In this document: piece after piece, positions 11,169 through 23,205 of the stretch
Layout: each line of letters begins with the position of its first letter
Numbering within the stretch: the first letter of the stretch is position 1
Origin: Alentia gelatinosa
Lineage: Eukaryota; Annelida; Polychaeta; Phyllodocida; Polynoidae
Assembly (NCBI GenBank): GCA_950022655.1
Contig: OX465589.1
Span: forward strand, 28,311,970-28,375,969
Length of the DNA: 64,000 nucleotides
Reading direction: 5' to 3'
Notes under the pieces: generated by a model
What the model saw: only the letters and a program-made list of their open reading frames with translations
Told to the model about the DNA's origin: nothing
Databases searched by the model: none
Program-made: the position numbers and the translations under genes

Positions 11169-11999
11169 GGGCCCTGTTTTTTAGTCACGACATCGCAAGT
11201 CTACGATTGGCTGAGATCGGATCAAGATTTTAGTGTGTTTTCAAGACACAAGATGGCGGGTGTGCTATAGACACGGTCGTAAGTTGAATCGAACTATCTT
11301 GGCGAGATGTATCGGAAGTTAAGACAAGTATAGAACTGTCTTAGGTTCTATAAAACGTCACTGTTGATTTCCTGTGCTTCCAATAGGAATTAAGCGATGA
11401 AATTTGAACACGAGAAAGGTATACATATATCCTATAATCGTACAAAGTATCAAGAAAATCGGCCTCACCGTTATGAAGATATCGGTGTTTAAATTTGAAA
11501 CATCGGGCTATCGATCGGATATTGTACAAGCACTCTCCTAGCAGATCTTTCGTGGTAAAGCGCGCGGAATCTCTGCTGGGAGCTTGAAGTAAGCGCAGAG
11601 TGAGGGTAGAGCTACACTGGCCACCAGAGCAGCATTTGTTATGACGAAATTCAGACGCCGAAATCTTCATAACGGTGCGGCCGATTTTCTTCATATTTGG
11701 TACGATTTTAGGTTATATGTATACCTTACTCGTGGCCAAATTTCATCGCTTAATTCCAACGGGAAGTGAAGTCCCGCGTTTGGTACGACATGTCCAGAGT
11801 GGTCTTAGAGATACGACACTTATAGCCCCCGTTTCCGCTCCATTGGCCACCGACTGTCGTGACTATAGCACACCTTTTAGCTCCCTATGTGTCGTATCTA
11901 CAGCAAGTGTCGCAGCCAGCCTAAGATCGTAGCTCTCTAGCACACTGACGGCAGATACGTGTCGTAAGTTACGAATGTCGTGACTAAAAAACAGGGCCC
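11169..11999. mobile_element. Non-autonomous fold-back MITE with GGGCCCTGTTTTTTAGTC ends
   Basis: Perfect terminal inverted repeats of about 25 bp (GGGCCCTGTTTTTTAGTCAC...). The two halves are also inverted copies of each other: about 11395-11500 against 11640-11760, around a ~140-bp centre. No transposase. A second copy lies at 17024-17851 in a myosin intron and a more distant one at 29303-30083. Confidence 0.8.
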
Positions 12000-12009
12000 T
12001 GGTGTGAGC

Positions 12010-12245
12010 CTGTTGTAAGGCTGATACAAGACTTGTATGGCTGATATGAAACTATTGTGAGACTGTTGTAGGGCTGATATGTGATTGTTGTGAGTCTGTT
12101 GTAAGGCTGATACAAGACTTGTATGGCTGATATGAAACTATTGTGAGACTGTTGTAAGGCTGATGCAAGACTGTTGTAAGGTTTATATAGAACACTGTTG
12201 TAAGGTTTATATAGAACACTGTTGTAAGGGTGATATGCAACTGTT
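12010..12245. repeat. Minisatellite based on CTGTTGTAAGGCTGATA
   Basis: Short units of this motif repeat with variants. A block of over 60 bp starting at 12010 is repeated identically at 12096, giving an 86-bp higher-order period. Confidence 0.75.
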
Positions 12246-12412
12246 TGTGATGAGCAGTTTTCATGATTTGCTTTATATAAAACATATAAAGATTCACGAT
12301 ACTTTATTTAATTTAAAGATTCTCTCGCAAATGTGAGAAACTTGATTATAAATTGCCCAGCTTTGATAAGACAGAGCTTCGTTACCTTTGCGTTACTTGG
12401 GTGTAAAATGAG

Positions 12413-12783
12413 TACAGTAGAACCCCGCCTAACGGACACCTCGCGTAAGCGCGGACACTTTTGCGCGGAACGGAAACCTTCTCCTCCTTCTCCTGTTTGA
12501 CTTAACCCCGCGTAATATTGAGATAGTTGCAAGTCAAGTGGTAGGATTGGTTTTATATGCCATAGGTCTGCATTGACTTAAATGCCGGCCATATACAATG
12601 GAAACTTCTGAACATTACAAAGATTAATTTTCCTTTTTAGACTTTAAGATAAGCTTGACCTTGAACTATCCTCAACCTACCTGCCTACCAAAGCCTTTCT
12701 CAATCTTAGCGGGAATTCAGTAACAATAAAGTGATAAGTTGCACACCGTCCCACAAATGCCCAAATAACTAGGTTTCACTGTA
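12413..12783. mobile_element. Probable TA-flanked (pogo/Tigger-like) MITE
   Basis: Ends TACAGTAGAACC and, inverted, TACAGTGAAACC, 371 bp apart. The CAGTARAACCCC-type end also occurs on the element at 53373-54353. No transposase frame. Confidence 0.5.
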
Positions 12784-13977
12784 GTTTTTGAAAAAGGACA
12801 CAGATGCCCGTAATCTCCTTCTGGACACACATCGTGCATTTTATTTTTGCTAGGTCTCTTAAATCCTACATAACAGCGCAGGTACATCTCCTGCCCGAGG
12901 TGGTTAGGTTGGGAGTCGCTTCAGGTCGATATCATCCTAAGCCAAGCAAAACCAGACAAAACATCATAGAGAATCTGAGAAGCTCAAGTCCTCTATGTAG
13001 AATCGGTTATTTCTCACAGTATTTCGACAGTACACTTTATACATTGTGCCGTGTTTAAACAGCAAAATGACGATCTCACTCTGCAGTATATGGCAGCCAC
13101 ACATTGGTGAATATTCCTTATGCCTTTGCTTCCTCAGTGACCTGCAGTCAATCACAGAGGCTGATGAAAGTATGCAGCAACATGCTACACTGATGCTGAC
13201 TAAAGGGTGTGAGCTGACTGATACCCTTTATCCAGTGTACTAACTTGGTGCGCGTTAGTCCTGGTACCCCTCAATACACCTCTACCCGACTACTTCGCGT
13301 AGTTATCATCTCTACTCGACATCCTCGCGTAGAGAGATATCTATGAGGGACTTCAATCTGAAAGTAGTTCCTCTAAGAAATGGAACTTGTTGGTATACCT
13401 CTCCCTGTGTTATACATATCTGGGAGTTAGGTCTCTCGGTGATGTAGGTTCGTTATGGTCAGATATCCTGACCAGAAGTGAACACAGCCTTGTCGTCAAG
13501 GGGCAAGGCAATCACCATAGACGTATTGTCAGTAATGCTAATTTTATATTCATGAATCTATAAATACGGTCCAAAAACTCGGAGCTCATTATAACACCAC
13601 CAACAGTTGGTTGAGACCATCCATAAAGAAAGAGAGCCGTTCCGGGATGTAATCATTCAACATTATAGTGCATCTCAAAGCCGGATAATCCATGCTTTGT
13701 CTTGCGAAATAACCAACTATATCTTACGCGCAGACAGAATGAGGTACAAACGTACCTCATGGAGGTCCCGTGGAATGCTTACAAACCTTGGTGAAATGAG
13801 TTACAATGAGCAGGCTGGTTTATGGATATCGCTTTAACCCTGGACCTTTCTGATGGCACTGGCCACTGAGGTGTTCAAAAGAAGAACTCGGGGTTTCAAG
13901 ACCGAATTCAAACTTCAAATGAAAAAGAAACAGTGATCTATGATGCTTTTAACTTTTCTCACCCATATCTCGTCTCA
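12784..13977. other. Intergenic, no gene seen
   Basis: No coding pattern or repeat that I recognise. Confidence 0.5.
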
Positions 13978-13983
13978 TTTATT
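13978..13983 (-). terminator. Candidate poly(A) signal for the myosin light chain gene
   Basis: AATAAA on the minus strand about 600 nt past the stop codon. It would give a plausible 3' UTR; other signals were not excluded. Confidence 0.35.
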
Positions 13984-14576
13984 GTTGATTATCACAGAGC
14001 GTACACTGATTGGCTTGCTGTTCATACCTTCATTATGGTCCAAAAACTGATGACATACGAGTCGGGTGGCAGTGGCGACACTGTGTGGAACATGTCGAGC
14101 CACTGATCACGTCACCTCTCTCCGGCCTACCCCCGGCAGGAAGTAAACTGGAGATGGATTAGATGATTACATCATTATTGTCTCAGCGATTCTCTTGATA
14201 TTATATTACACTGTTTCACAGTCTACTACCTCTCCTCTTACTAAGGTGTTCCGATGTTGTTCTTGATGTTGATGATATTGTCTTTTGGTCTTGTTATCAC
14301 TTTAGACGTGAACCACGCCGGTTTCATAGCGGCCGATGAGTTGTCACTACTGTCATTCTCATACTCAGGCTGGCCTTAAAACTCATATTTTAACTGAAGT
14401 CTCTGGGGCACTGTGCTGGGTGATGAATCTCGGTGGACAGTGGTTTACATCATATATATATCCCCGCACAAGACACCCCATAGCCGCTTTGCATATGGTG
14501 CAGGCGTCCCCTGAAATGACGTCATCGGCGTTACGTCACCGGCGTCGTCATGGCGTTCTGTGGGAGGTGGACGTAT

Positions 14577-17500
14577 TTACTCCTGGCCTTCCTGGTTACC
14601 ACGCTTGATGACGTGCACGAACTTGGTGTAGTCGACGTTACCGCCCTCTGCTGGGACTTCCTTCCACGTCTGTTTGATCTGTAAGCAGTGAGAATAACAT
14701 ATTGGTCAGAAATCCCGTTTGAATATACAAATATGCTACCGATTTGATATTAGGAAAGAAATTGATGAGTGTTTGGTCTGTGTCCCCATTCTCCATCGAG
14801 TTTGGAGTGCTCAGTAATATGAACGAGGCGATAGCTGAGTGAATATTCTGAAGCGCTCCAAACGAGATGGCAAATGAGGACTCTGACCAAACACGAATAT
14901 GTTTCTGATTGTATCTTAGCCTTGAAATATATATATATCTGTTTATCACCCGTTGAGTATGAGTTTCCGTACTCGCAAGTCTGTTGAGAACGAGTTCCTA
15001 ACGTTAAGCCTATTGACATTTATTCCAGGATAAGATATTGACTCATATTGTAATATGTGCATCAATCAAGAATGTGGTGCTGCATTTTCTCAAGACTGAA
15101 AAGTAATAATTATTTTGGAGAAGCGAAGCAATAAGTTCCAGTGACTTCTATAGTATGACTGACAGCTACATCGGTTCCTCTTTGGGGAATTACCTTAGAA
15201 ATGGCGGGAAAAGGGAAACTAGCTCCCACCAGAGCAGGCCACCCTCCTAGAGTGTTAAAATATCAGAAGAAAACTAGTCAATACCAAAGTAGCCATCCTT
15301 AAAGTGCGTACGCAGTGAGGGGGTGGTGGGTAAAAAGGTTTGGGAATCCTGCGTGTGTCCCTTTTTTTCATCTACTGCGTACAAGATGGGGTAGGGGTGA
15401 GTTATTTTTTTCAAATTTATATCGTACGTTCTTATGGATGGAATCCCCCAAGGCAAATTCTACCTATTCTTTATTTGATCAAAATGGGGGAGATCCCCAC
15501 CTCGCAGCTATTTGGTTGGAATCTCAACTTTAGAAACAATTTTTCCAAAGTGATGAAAAGGTGGCCTAGTGTTAGAAAGAGATGCAACTCACCTCATCTT
15601 TGTTGAACTGATCGCCGACTTCCATCAGCAGGGTCTTGAGGCTGGAAGAGAAGAATGTTTAATTAGAGAAGAAATTAAGTAGATTCTTTTAAAATCGACT
15701 TTGGACAGAGGCTCTGCAAACTCAAGTTCTACTATTACACTAATATATTTTGGTCGCTCATGTTCATGTCGAAGTTTGTAGAATACTTGTCTATAATCGT
15801 GGTTGCATTGTTGAAACGTGCAATACATGTAGTGGCATAAGCTAGGAAGTGCTTTAAAAGTTTAGCTAACATCACATAAGAAACACAATGCATGTATTTT
15901 AGGTTAAGCGAAAGATAAGACAATGTAGTCATTGCTTACAAAGTGATAAAATGCTACCAACATGTTCCCTTATGAGGAAATATAAGGATGATGCCCTTAT
16001 GATTTCCACAGGGTGGGGGGAGGACAACCCCTACGGTGTCTTCTCCTTTACTCAGACAATAATTAACTTTGAGTTCTAGATTTAATCGTAAGCAATATAA
16101 AGTGTTTTCCCCACGAGTATGTGAAGGTATGGTAGAATCTAATGGAGTGAGTATCCATCCTAGTAAGATGTAAAAATGACGGTCAGGTTGCACTCACTAT
16201 TCCTCACTCAGGATGCCCTTCCCTTCCTCGTCGAACATCTTGAAGGCGTCGAGCAGAGTACGCTCAGGGTCAGTTCCTGTGGATGTAAAAGATAATATAG
16301 ACACTTCTTTATGAACTTTTAGTAACGTAGATTATATTCAAACCAGGGATTACTATATCATAGGTGTATCATTCGGAACTATTTACAGCACAAACGGACT
16401 TAAAAAATGTTCGGGGAATGTATTTAGCTGTAATCAATATCAATGGGTTACAAATCCGTGATCAATGGTTATGGTTCCTGACACCATAGAAGCAATGGGC
16501 AGTGGTTAACTGTGGTCCCATACATTTTCACAGGGGACTTTGTCAGAGATATAGGATGTAAGGTGTTGCTGCTTACCGTGCAGCTTCTCACCGAACAGGG
16601 TGAGGAAGTTGGTGAAGTTGAGGGTTCCAGGGGCCTCGGCCAGCATCTCCTTCAGCTGTTTGGGCTCCGCCTCACGGCCTGTCAGAGACAGAGAGAACGA
16701 AGTGAATAAATCAATAAGCCTAGACTTACTCAAGTCTTTGATTATGAACATTCATTAAATGATTAAAGAAAATCGGAATTATACAATTTATTATAGTATG
16801 TGTCCTTCTCTGACTGGCCCATGAATCAAATCAGAAGGGGTGGAGGGGTAGGATACAGGGACTGAGGCCAGTCTACAATAAGCCCAAAACGGGATTCTAG
16901 TGGAAGCCCTTTCTATCGGCCGTTGACTGGTCCCTTCAGGCCGCTATAAGTGTGCAGATTTCTTTTCATTTTCAGAAGGCTGGTCAGTCTCCTTCACCAT
17001 CTACATCCCCTCTGAGCTCCCCAGGGCCTTGTTTTTTAGTCGCGATCATTGTGCGCCCAGGAAGCCCCACGACCTACCAACGATCCCAAGACACTTTCGA
17101 CGATAAAAGATGGCCAGTGTCCTTTAGATGGTGTCGTTGTGCGCCACGGCAGATCGCCGCTAAAAGTATCGGCCGTCACGATAAGTATAGAACTGTCTTA
17201 GGGTCTATAACTCATCACTGTGCGTATATAGAGGATTTCTCCACTTTCCGACGGAAATTTTAACACGAGTAAGGGATACATATAAACTATAATCGTTCCA
17301 AATATGAAGAAGAACAGACGTAGCGTCTTGAAGTTATCGGCGTTTGAATTTTTCCCTCCCTCAGTGCTTAGCGTTGGTCGCTGTTCTTTTTCACTCCCTC
17401 CGTATTGCGGCGGGGTTTCGGCTGTTCTTTTTGTCTCCCCCCGAGGCCGGCGGGAAGTGCTGGGTACACTGGCCACCAGAGCAGTATTTGCTATGACAAA

Positions 17501-20500
17501 ATTCAAACGCTGATATCTTCGGAATGCTACGGCCGATTATCTTCATATTTGGTACGATTATAGGTTAGATGTATACCTTACTCGCGTTAAAATGTCTTCG
17601 CTAAATTCCTACGGGAAGTGAAGTTGCGCATTCTGTACGACATGTCCATAGATGTCTTAGGACTAAGACAGTTTGGGAGACAAATTTACCCACGTGACCT
17701 TACATGTCTCGTGACTATAGCACACCTCAGACCACCCTAAGTCTCTTAGAGCAGTGATAGTTACCCGACCCCCTAAACTATCGCGACTATAGTACACTGA
17801 CAGCAAAAACCTGTCGCCTGTAACGATGGTCGTCACTAAAAAACAGGGCCCAGATATCTATTAATTTCCCCCTCTACATCTCGCCACCCACGACTTGAAT
17901 CCCTGTTGAATTGTGCCATTTAACGCGTATAGATCAACTCGATGCATGAGTAAAGTTTTTTAGAAAGATCCTTTCTTGTTTGCAAAAATAAAACTTACCA
18001 GTCTGCTGGAACATGGAGGCGAGATCGTTTTCGTCGATGAAACCATCGCGGTTCTGGTCGATCATGGTGAAGGCCTATAGGCAATGGAACAGACATTAAA
18101 CTAAATTCAGTGAAGGACACTTTGGACAGGACAAAACTACCATCATTTATATAATCGCTTTTATTAGCGATTAATTGGACAGAACTGATAATATCATGCC
18201 AACTGAGATCAGGTCTATCGGACACTTACCAGGAAGTACCTCAGTATTAGTTTTACAATCGCTCCCGGATCGTTGACAATCGCTATTAACGATATTCACA
18301 AATATAAAAGAAACTCCCGGTATCGGTGTTCAGTGTTAGATGTTGTTACGATGTCTGCATACGGAAGTTGGCGACAGATTCAAATGTGTACAAAAGTGGC
18401 TCAATAGTGGCCATGTGTGGGTTTCACAAAATACAATCCTACGGGAAAATCATTTCATTTCTTGAATATTTATGAAGGTATGCTGCAAAGGGTCATGGGT
18501 TAAGGCGGGACACGTTCTATCTTTAGCTATGAATGAATTCTAGATCCGGTCTGTATTGTGCCTTATATTACCTGGTGATGAATGGTTTCTTATTGTGTTT
18601 AAATGCGAAAACACCTGTTTGAATTGCGGTAAAGTTTTTACCTCTTTGAACTCCTGGATCTGGCCCTGGTTGAAGAGGGCAAACACATTGCCAGTCGGCT
18701 TCTTGGCGGCAGGCTTGGGCTCAGGTGGGGGGGCCTCTTCTGCAGCTCCCTCCGCTGCGGCCTCCTCCTTCTTCTCCTTCTTCTTCTTTTCCTTCTTCTG
18801 TTTGCCGAAAGCAATCACAAAGAAAGTGTGTTACAATAAATATGAGCAGGGTATTTCTGCTGCGATGATCGAAATTAGCGATAGTTCTCCCTCTGTTACT
18901 TAATTCAAGTCTGTTTTTGAGTACTAGTTCCATCTCCGCAGATATGTTTTACGATGGAGGTTGAAACCAGAGAACAGTTCTTTGACGTGATGATGTAGCT
19001 TCTGGTTCATTGCACTGTTTACATTCTCTTTTTGAGGGAAAAATCCAAGGAAACTAATAATCCGGCATTTGGTGGGTGAATTGGCTTTTCAATCCCTTCA
19101 TCTATTCAATCTGCACTATTGTTCAGGCTCTTGGCCTGTCTTTGGTATTTACAGTACAGAACCCCCAAATTCGATTGTTGTATTCTATTATCTATGGTAA
19201 TATGATAAATCTATAATTGTCAAATAAGTCTTAAATGCATTGACGTACTCAGAGGTTTTTGTCACTGAGATTTGCTACTTGCCCTAAGGGCTGCTTGAAT
19301 AATTCACCCAAAATAAAAGTGGCTAATTTGAACGATTTTCTGAGCGATATACTTTCATATCTGATCAAATAAAACCCAGAAAAAAGGGAAGAGATTACAT
19401 CATATAATATGGACTTCATAAATTCGTAAAATTCATCGAGCAGAGCTTAGAGTACATAAAGGAGAACAGACAGATACAGACGCTGAAACTATTGCCAGCT
19501 GCAGAAATATAGCTCAGGGTGCATGCTATCATTTCAAGCGTTACCGATTAAATTCGGTCTGTTTGCGCCATTCCTTTAGCAGAGCCTGCTTACTACGACA
19601 CGCTATACAGAACATGAATAAAGAAAGCTTTTCTTGTATCTAGAAAGATGCACTACAAGTTAACATCGGCTGTAATGACCCTTTTATACCGTTCGTGTAG
19701 AATGAATGTGTTCCAAAGATTGATTTGCGAAACTGACTTCAATTGGCCTCAATGAATAAGTAATTCAAGTCAAATAACTTTTGCTTATCATTCATTGCTG
19801 TAAACAACGAATTTTCAAGTAATCAAAAGATTCTAAAGAGCCATTAAGTCACGTTTGGAAATTAGGATCTACATAGAGAAAATAACCATAGTCAAATAAA
19901 ACGTTCACTTTTTTGTGCAATTCGTAACCTAGGAAGAAATACGGCATCTTGATAAAAGAAATAATATGGCACTATGCTAGAATTAAATCACATGCTTACT
20001 GCATTGTAATAATGGACTCCAATGTCCAAAAAAGAGTTTTGACTGGATATGAAAATATCTTGTATGCTTGGTTGAAACGTATACAGCCACAACTGTACAT
20101 AAGAAATACCTCAACTACCATCTGTAAATGCATTAGATATGAATGCTGAGGCAATAGGGGAAGAAAGCATGCACACGGGTGTACCTTCTCCTATTTGTCC
20201 TTTGGGCTTGAAGTCATCATCCTAAACAAGGAGGGAAGAGGTTAGGTTCAGGATAAGGGAATGCTTAAAAGTATCACACCATGAAATCCTTGTGAGGACT
20301 GCTAGATCTTTTTAATCTAATTTTCATTTCAATAAGATATGTGGCTCATAATTTACTTTCCCTTGCCTACCTTGCATATTGTATATCAAATGATATCCAT
20401 GTATTATATATATATATATACAAACACATATATAATGGACGGTTTCCAGAAATTTTGAGATAGGGTGTGGTTTGTTCTTTACTATTGCACTATGTGATAA

Positions 20501-21047
20501 AAGGGAATAAATAGTCGGACCGTTCTCCCATCAAAATACATTCTTTCCCTTTCAATTAAATTTCTGCCGGAATATAAAAGTCACCCTGGAGCACGGAATG
20601 TCACTAGCAGCACAGTTTGGTATGGATTTAGTGGTGTGATAGATTTTACAGATAGGGTGGTGCCACCAGGAATCGTCCATGATGGAACACGTACTGGGAA
20701 AGACCAGGCAATTATTCATGAATTCTAAAAGTGTGGATTGATATGGATCCAGAATTAGTTCGATTTTATGTCAATTAATATGGCAGAAATCCATGAGATG
20801 TTGGTATGATAGAATGCACCTGTATTCTGAATTTACAGGCGAGCCTTTGGCTAGAAATGGTCGCAAGCGGTCGGAAATAGATTTAAGTGAATGTTATGTG
20901 GTGGTCAATAGGAAATTGGGCAAGAGTTTGGAAGATTCATAGAATCATATAGTTGGAACATATGGAATTTGCTTATAACAAAGGAGTATATGGGACTTAT
21001 TATTGAGACGAGGACCTGAAAGATTGTTTGGCACTCACCTCACCCAT
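14577..21047 (-). CDS. Myosin regulatory light chain (muscle type), 7 coding exons
   Basis: Spliced minus-strand gene. Coding exons: 21039-21047 (ATG-Gly-Glu), 18642-18797, 17999-18074, 16577-16678, 16198-16276, 15593-15641, 14577-14678 (TAA). Every junction has GT-AG and the phases match, giving 190 residues. The N-terminal ~35 residues are a Lys/Glu run then an Ala-Pro-rich linker, an extension like that of arthropod flight-muscle RLC. The light-chain body follows: TGNVFALFNQGQIQEFKEAF, then EF-hand 1 with loop DQNRDGFIDEND, the divalent site typical of RLCs. EF-hand 2 lies in FTNFLTLFGEKLHG, 3 in DAFKMFDEEGKG and 4 in GGNVDYTKFVHVI; these look degenerate. RLCs wrap the second IQ helix of the myosin neck and tune contraction. 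Gly stands where the MLCK-target Ser of the TSNVF motif would be; the Thr before it is kept. Confidence 0.93.
17024..17851. mobile_element. Fold-back MITE, second copy of the GGGCCCTG family, intronic
   Basis: Terminal repeats GGGCCTTGTTTTTTAGTCGCGA and, inverted, GGGCCCTGTTTTTTAGTGACGA. The inner text matches the 11.2-12.0 kb copy (for example the shared TTCATATTTGGTACGATT block). It lies in the intron between coding exons 17999-18074 and 16577-16678. Confidence 0.8.
18798..21038 (-). other. Intron of the myosin light chain gene
   Basis: A 2.2-kb AT-rich intron between the ATG exon (donor GTGAGT) and the Lys-rich exon (acceptor AAACAG). Apart from a short TA run near 20404-20420 and the optional 37-nt exon, nothing was recognised. 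Confidence 0.8.
20185..20221 (-). other. Candidate optional 37-nt exon in the myosin light chain gene
   Basis: Bounded by a strong pyrimidine tract with TTTAG and a GT donor (GAGAAG/GTAC). Only one frame is open through it, DDDFKPKGQIGE, which follows Met-Gly-Glu directly. Its length is not a multiple of three. Joined to the next known exon it shifts frame and stops after 26 further codons, so it is either a poison exon, the start of a separate short isoform, or a cryptic exon. Confidence 0.45.
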
Positions 21048-21992
21048 GTTGACTCTAGAACAGAAAAAACAACTTTATATGTCAGAGTTTATACAAATAG
21101 ATACGCTAAAATTAAATGTCCCAGTAAAGCTCTATTATGTGATGCTCATAGATTGTACATAAATCTTTTACTTCCAGTATTGCGATGGCTGAAAAAGCGA
21201 TCAATCATCGATACCTATCACCTACATAGGCATAACTCGATTGCACCCACTTCTAAATCCAGTCTATAGGGGTGACGTTGGATGTACATAAAACCACGGG
21301 GTGATTATCAAGAAGCTTGAACTTATGTGAAATTTCAGATCGATTTGTTCATTATCATGATTGAATTTCCTTTTCCGACACAGTTGACTGTCTATATTTA
21401 TACTTTCTACATTGTACATATATATAACGGCAACACTATAATATATATCATTTTACAAAATAATGTTATGAATTGTTCTTTTTTATAACCGTTTGAAGTT
21501 TCAGAATGTCTACTCAGTCCCGACTTTCATCCCTGAATACTAAATCATGTATACACATACTGTTAAGTTCAAGCAACGTGCTATTTCCTGATATTGCATC
21601 CACACATTTTGACATTTCAATCCCTGATAGCGGTTTTCATTTAGGGCAGGTTGAGTCAAGGTGGGAAACATTGGCAGACGTAGGAATGAGGAAAAGAGAA
21701 GAGAAAAACAAAGGTGGCGGCTAACCAGCACCCCAACACTCAACCCCCTTTTCAGAATTCTGGACGCCCCTGGGAAAATCAACGTATGTAAACGATCTGG
21801 GATAAGAATATAATTGCATGGGAAGCGGGCGGGAGTGGTGAGAGAGGTGAATATATGTTGGATGTGTCTGCGCTGGGCCAGCGGTGATCTAAAAGTGGGT
21901 GGTACTGAGAATGTCATTCATAGTCACAGTAGAGCAACATACGCAGCGGGAGAACGACCGGGTTGTGGGTATAAAGTTACATGGACAGTCCG

Positions 21993-22323
21993 ATATAGGC
22001 CCGTTTCCATTGGCCGTTCTCACCGATCTAGAGTCAGGAACCACCGACGGACCTTTGGCCTTGCTGACCCAAAATCGGTCAATGGAAACGATCCAGCTCG
22101 AGAAATGACCCACGACCTTTTCTGTTTAGATTATGCAATGTGGCACCACTCACCACTGAGTGAAAGGTGTTTTTTTCTTCTTTTTTTAAACGATTTTGGT
22201 GGCTGAGTGAAATCTAGTACCCTGCTATATAGACGCACAGTGAGTGGCACCACCGACAGACTTTCTGGGTAACGAAAAAGATCTACACCCTTTTCGTCGG
22301 CCAATGGAAAAAGGCCTATATAG
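21993..22323. mobile_element. Small MITE in myosin intron 1
   Basis: Ends ATATAGGCCCGTTTCCATTGGCC and, inverted, ATATAGGCCTTTTTCCATTGGCC, about 330 bp apart and matching at about 20 of 23 positions. No coding capacity. The inner part contains further CCATTGG/CCAATGG boxes. Confidence 0.55.
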
Positions 22324-23079
22324 GAGGAGCGGGGTTTAAACAAACTGAGGGGAAGTCCAAGAAAGCTATGATGATTAGGGAAATGCCCATTTGAGTTGAT
22401 AATTTAGTGACCATTGATGATAAACACAAAGAGACAGACGCCAGGAGGCTGAGCGTCACTAGAGTGAGTGCGAGCTGACGTGGACGAGGAATTAAGAACC
22501 TTTAAATCAGAAGAGGAGGTGGAGAAATTCTCTGGGAAAGAGGAAGGATGCATTTTGGTGAATTTGGATTTTCAGTTTGCCCAATGTTACATTATATCAA
22601 GAGTAGGCTTAGCAGCAGTCTCATTCATGTTCTTGTCATTGATCTTTGTTCTGAGAAGCACAATTTAAGAATGCATATCGCCGTTTTCCAATTAGCACGA
22701 GTATTACGTCCCTCTGGCAAAGACCGAAAGCCATGAAAAATTATCATAAAAATTAATCAAAAATAGCACTGCTAAGTATAACAAACCATAGTAATAGTTC
22801 AACCTACTTAAAATTAATAACATGTTCTACGAGCTAAGCGCAACCTACATAGGGGGTTGGTGGTTAAAGAGTTTGAGGTTTGCTGATATTCATTTTGTAA
22901 AGGTAAACGAGAATCGTCAGTGATCGCCCTGGGCAGGTGAAGGTAGAGATAGTAAAGGTATCAGATACGGTGGAACGGGTGGCGGGGTGTGTTGACGGGT
23001 TGGTGCTATGTGGTGGCGTTAGGGGTTGGCGGTGTCGAGCGATAGAGCGCTAACGTGTAAAACTAAGCGCAGTACTCAC

Positions 23080-23135
23080 AGTGAAGAGTGTGGATCGGAG
23101 AGAGTTGCTCACAGGTCCAGTCAGGCTGGCAGAAC
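23080..23135 (-). other. 5' UTR exon 1 of the myosin light chain gene (start approximate)
   Basis: Donor CACT/GTGAGTAC ends this exon at 23080. The next exon, 21039-21054, begins after TTTTTTCTGTTCTAG and carries 7 nt of leader before the ATG. The transcription start is placed from the TATA-like site, not seen directly. Confidence 0.5.
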
Positions 23136-23160
23136 ACGCCGAGCACCTCACCTCAGCCGG

Positions 23161-23205
23161 CTTTTATCTGAGCTGCTCGCCCCAGGTCTCCACCAATCAC
23201 AGCGC
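23161..23205 (-). promoter_or_regulatory. Candidate myosin light chain promoter
   Basis: On the minus strand GATAAAAG (23161-23168) sits about 30 nt upstream of the inferred start. A CCAAT box (CCAATCAC on the plus strand) lies at about 23194-23201, and a near-MEF2 site (CTCTAAATAG on the plus strand, one mismatch) lies about 60 bp further out. All are consistent with a muscle promoter but untested. Confidence 0.4.

Noticed and set aside
12010..12245. Possible CRISPR-like array
   Set aside because: Units are contiguous minisatellite repeats without unique spacers, and the genome is eukaryotic.
18556..18903. Plus-strand 115-codon frame
   Set aside because: Antisense of the myosin Lys/Ala/Pro-rich exon.
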